DNA of 37,799 bases from a virus. Location of the stretch: the IMG/VR virus record IMGVR_UViG_3300031902_000027, positions 1 to 37,799 of that record. One strand, given 5' to 3'. The number at the start of each line of letters is the position of its first letter. Position 1 is the stretch's first letter. The notes beneath the pieces were generated by a model that worked only from the letters and a program-made list of their open reading frames with translations, was not told the DNA's origin and did not search any database. The position numbers and the translations under genes were made by a program. Below, piece by piece: positions 37,292-37,799 of this stretch.

Positions 37292-37721
37292 TCAAAATCT
37301 CGATGTCCTCAGCGTGCAGGATGCGCGCAACATCCGACCGTTCGCGCATCGTCAGCGCGTCGGTGAGCTTTCCAGATCGGGTCAGAATCTTCTCGCGGAT
37401 CACGCCGTTGACGGCTTCAGAAGCGGCGGTGACTTCCTTGGCGAGCACGTATTCGCCCCGGGACACTGCCAACTTGAACGCCGCAGTTTCGGTCTGTTGC
37501 TCGACCAGTTTGGCGCGCTCTTCGGCGAGATCGAGGTTACCCGGCTTCTTTTCAGCGCGCCCTTGGGCGGCCAATCTGGCGTAGCGAATATAGGCCTCGC
37601 GGACCTCTTTCAGATCGTAGCCATTTCGTTCGCGCCGATTGAGAACACCCTGATCTAACAGTTGCTTGAAGCGCGTTTCCGACATGACGATGTGGTCGGC
37701 GGCCTCAGCAATCGTTGCCAT
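37131..37721 (-). CDS. terS: Terminase small subunit (Nu1-like)
   Basis: A 196-residue DNA-recognition subunit. The N-terminal winged-helix pattern (TIAEAADHIVMSETRFKQLLDQGVLNRRERNGYDLKEVREAYIRYAR) is that of Nu1-type small terminases. Charged helices follow (LDLAEERAKLVEQQTETAAFKLAVSRGEYV) that dimerise. The last 50 residues are read in an overlap with terL. GAGGAATTTGG lies before the ATG. Confidence 0.85.
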   Translation of the reverse strand: MATIAEAADHIVMSETRFKQLLDQGVLNRRERNGYDLKEVREAYIRYARLAAQGRAEKKPGNLDLAEERAKLVEQQTETAAFKLAVSRGEYVLAKEVTAASEAVNGVIREKILTRSGKLTDALTMRERSDVARILHAEDIEILNELCDPITYIRVAGSLEGDADLSAASRPQSDSMGGHLPVGSCEDVGDARALED

Positions 37722-37799
37722 CCAAATTCCTCAATGATATCAGCACAACCGGCTGTCTAAAAATTTGTGCCTAGGTATATGGACCGCTGCTGCGCGACC
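37722..37799 (-). promoter_or_regulatory. Leader of the late block, no clear promoter
   Basis: These 78 bases in front of terS hold the ribosome site (GAGGAA) and an AT-rich stretch (TTTTTAGACA, then GATATCAT further on). The spacing of the two hexamers is too short (about 14 bases) for a strong sigma70 promoter, so the start of late transcription may lie to the right of the window. Confidence 0.25.

Noticed and set aside
1-37799. Transposing Mu-like phage ends and A/B transposase
   Set aside because: Only the tail genes are Mu-like. No transposase, Ner or Mor-type gene or end repeats are seen in the window.

Overview
The window reads as most of a tailed-phage genome (free phage or prophage; no integrase, transposase, replication gene or host flank is visible). 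The host is probably an alphaproteobacterium of the Hyphomicrobiales, Bradyrhizobium-like. That rests on remembered similarity of many small proteins and of the lytic and fibre genes to proteins from such phages, and on the GC-rich codon use. No database search was possible.

Layout. From about 28 to 5775 the plus strand carries a chain of small, mostly uncharacterised genes. Most are joined by ATGA overlaps, and several encode Cys-pair zinc-ribbon proteins. A YdaS/Cro-like DNA-binding protein (4214-4555) is followed by a highly folded intergenic region (4558-4770) holding two copies of one hairpin design. A bidirectional terminator at 5788-5825 separates this block from the convergent late block.

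From 37721 down to 5842 almost every gene is on the minus strand, in the order of a contractile-tailed phage. Packaging and head: terS, terL, gpW-like joiner, lambda-type portal, a large GNAT plus RelA/SpoT-like protein, prohead protease, major capsid, DUF2190 decoration protein, head-completion and tail-terminator proteins. Tail, in Mu order: gp38-like protein, sheath (L), tube (M), tail-assembly chaperone with a -1 frameshift, tape measure with a built-in CHAP domain, gpN split in two, gpP, gp45, gp46, gp47, gp48. Then come eight fibre and receptor-binding genes. The lysis and accessory block has a secreted CHAP protein, a Cys4 protein, a GH19 endolysin, a holin, a coiled-coil membrane protein, an Ala-rich protein, a papain-like protein, a tiny membrane protein and a lipoprotein. 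The phage is therefore a mosaic: lambda-like packaging with a Mu-like tail.

Most interesting: (1) the protein between portal and protease (31749-33323) joins a PRDxDGKW motif, a Gly-rich linker, a GNAT-like domain and a C-terminal RelA/SpoT-like domain, which looks like virion-delivered toxin or effector cargo. (2) A 66-residue ORF (31594-31794) lies on the opposite strand immediately beside it, with its own ribosome site and an operator-like dyad, as a lysogeny-expressed immunity gene might. (3) The tandem folded RNA units at 4628-4668 and 4720-4760 show a compensatory base-pair change. (4) The capsid gene is bracketed by two terminator hairpins.
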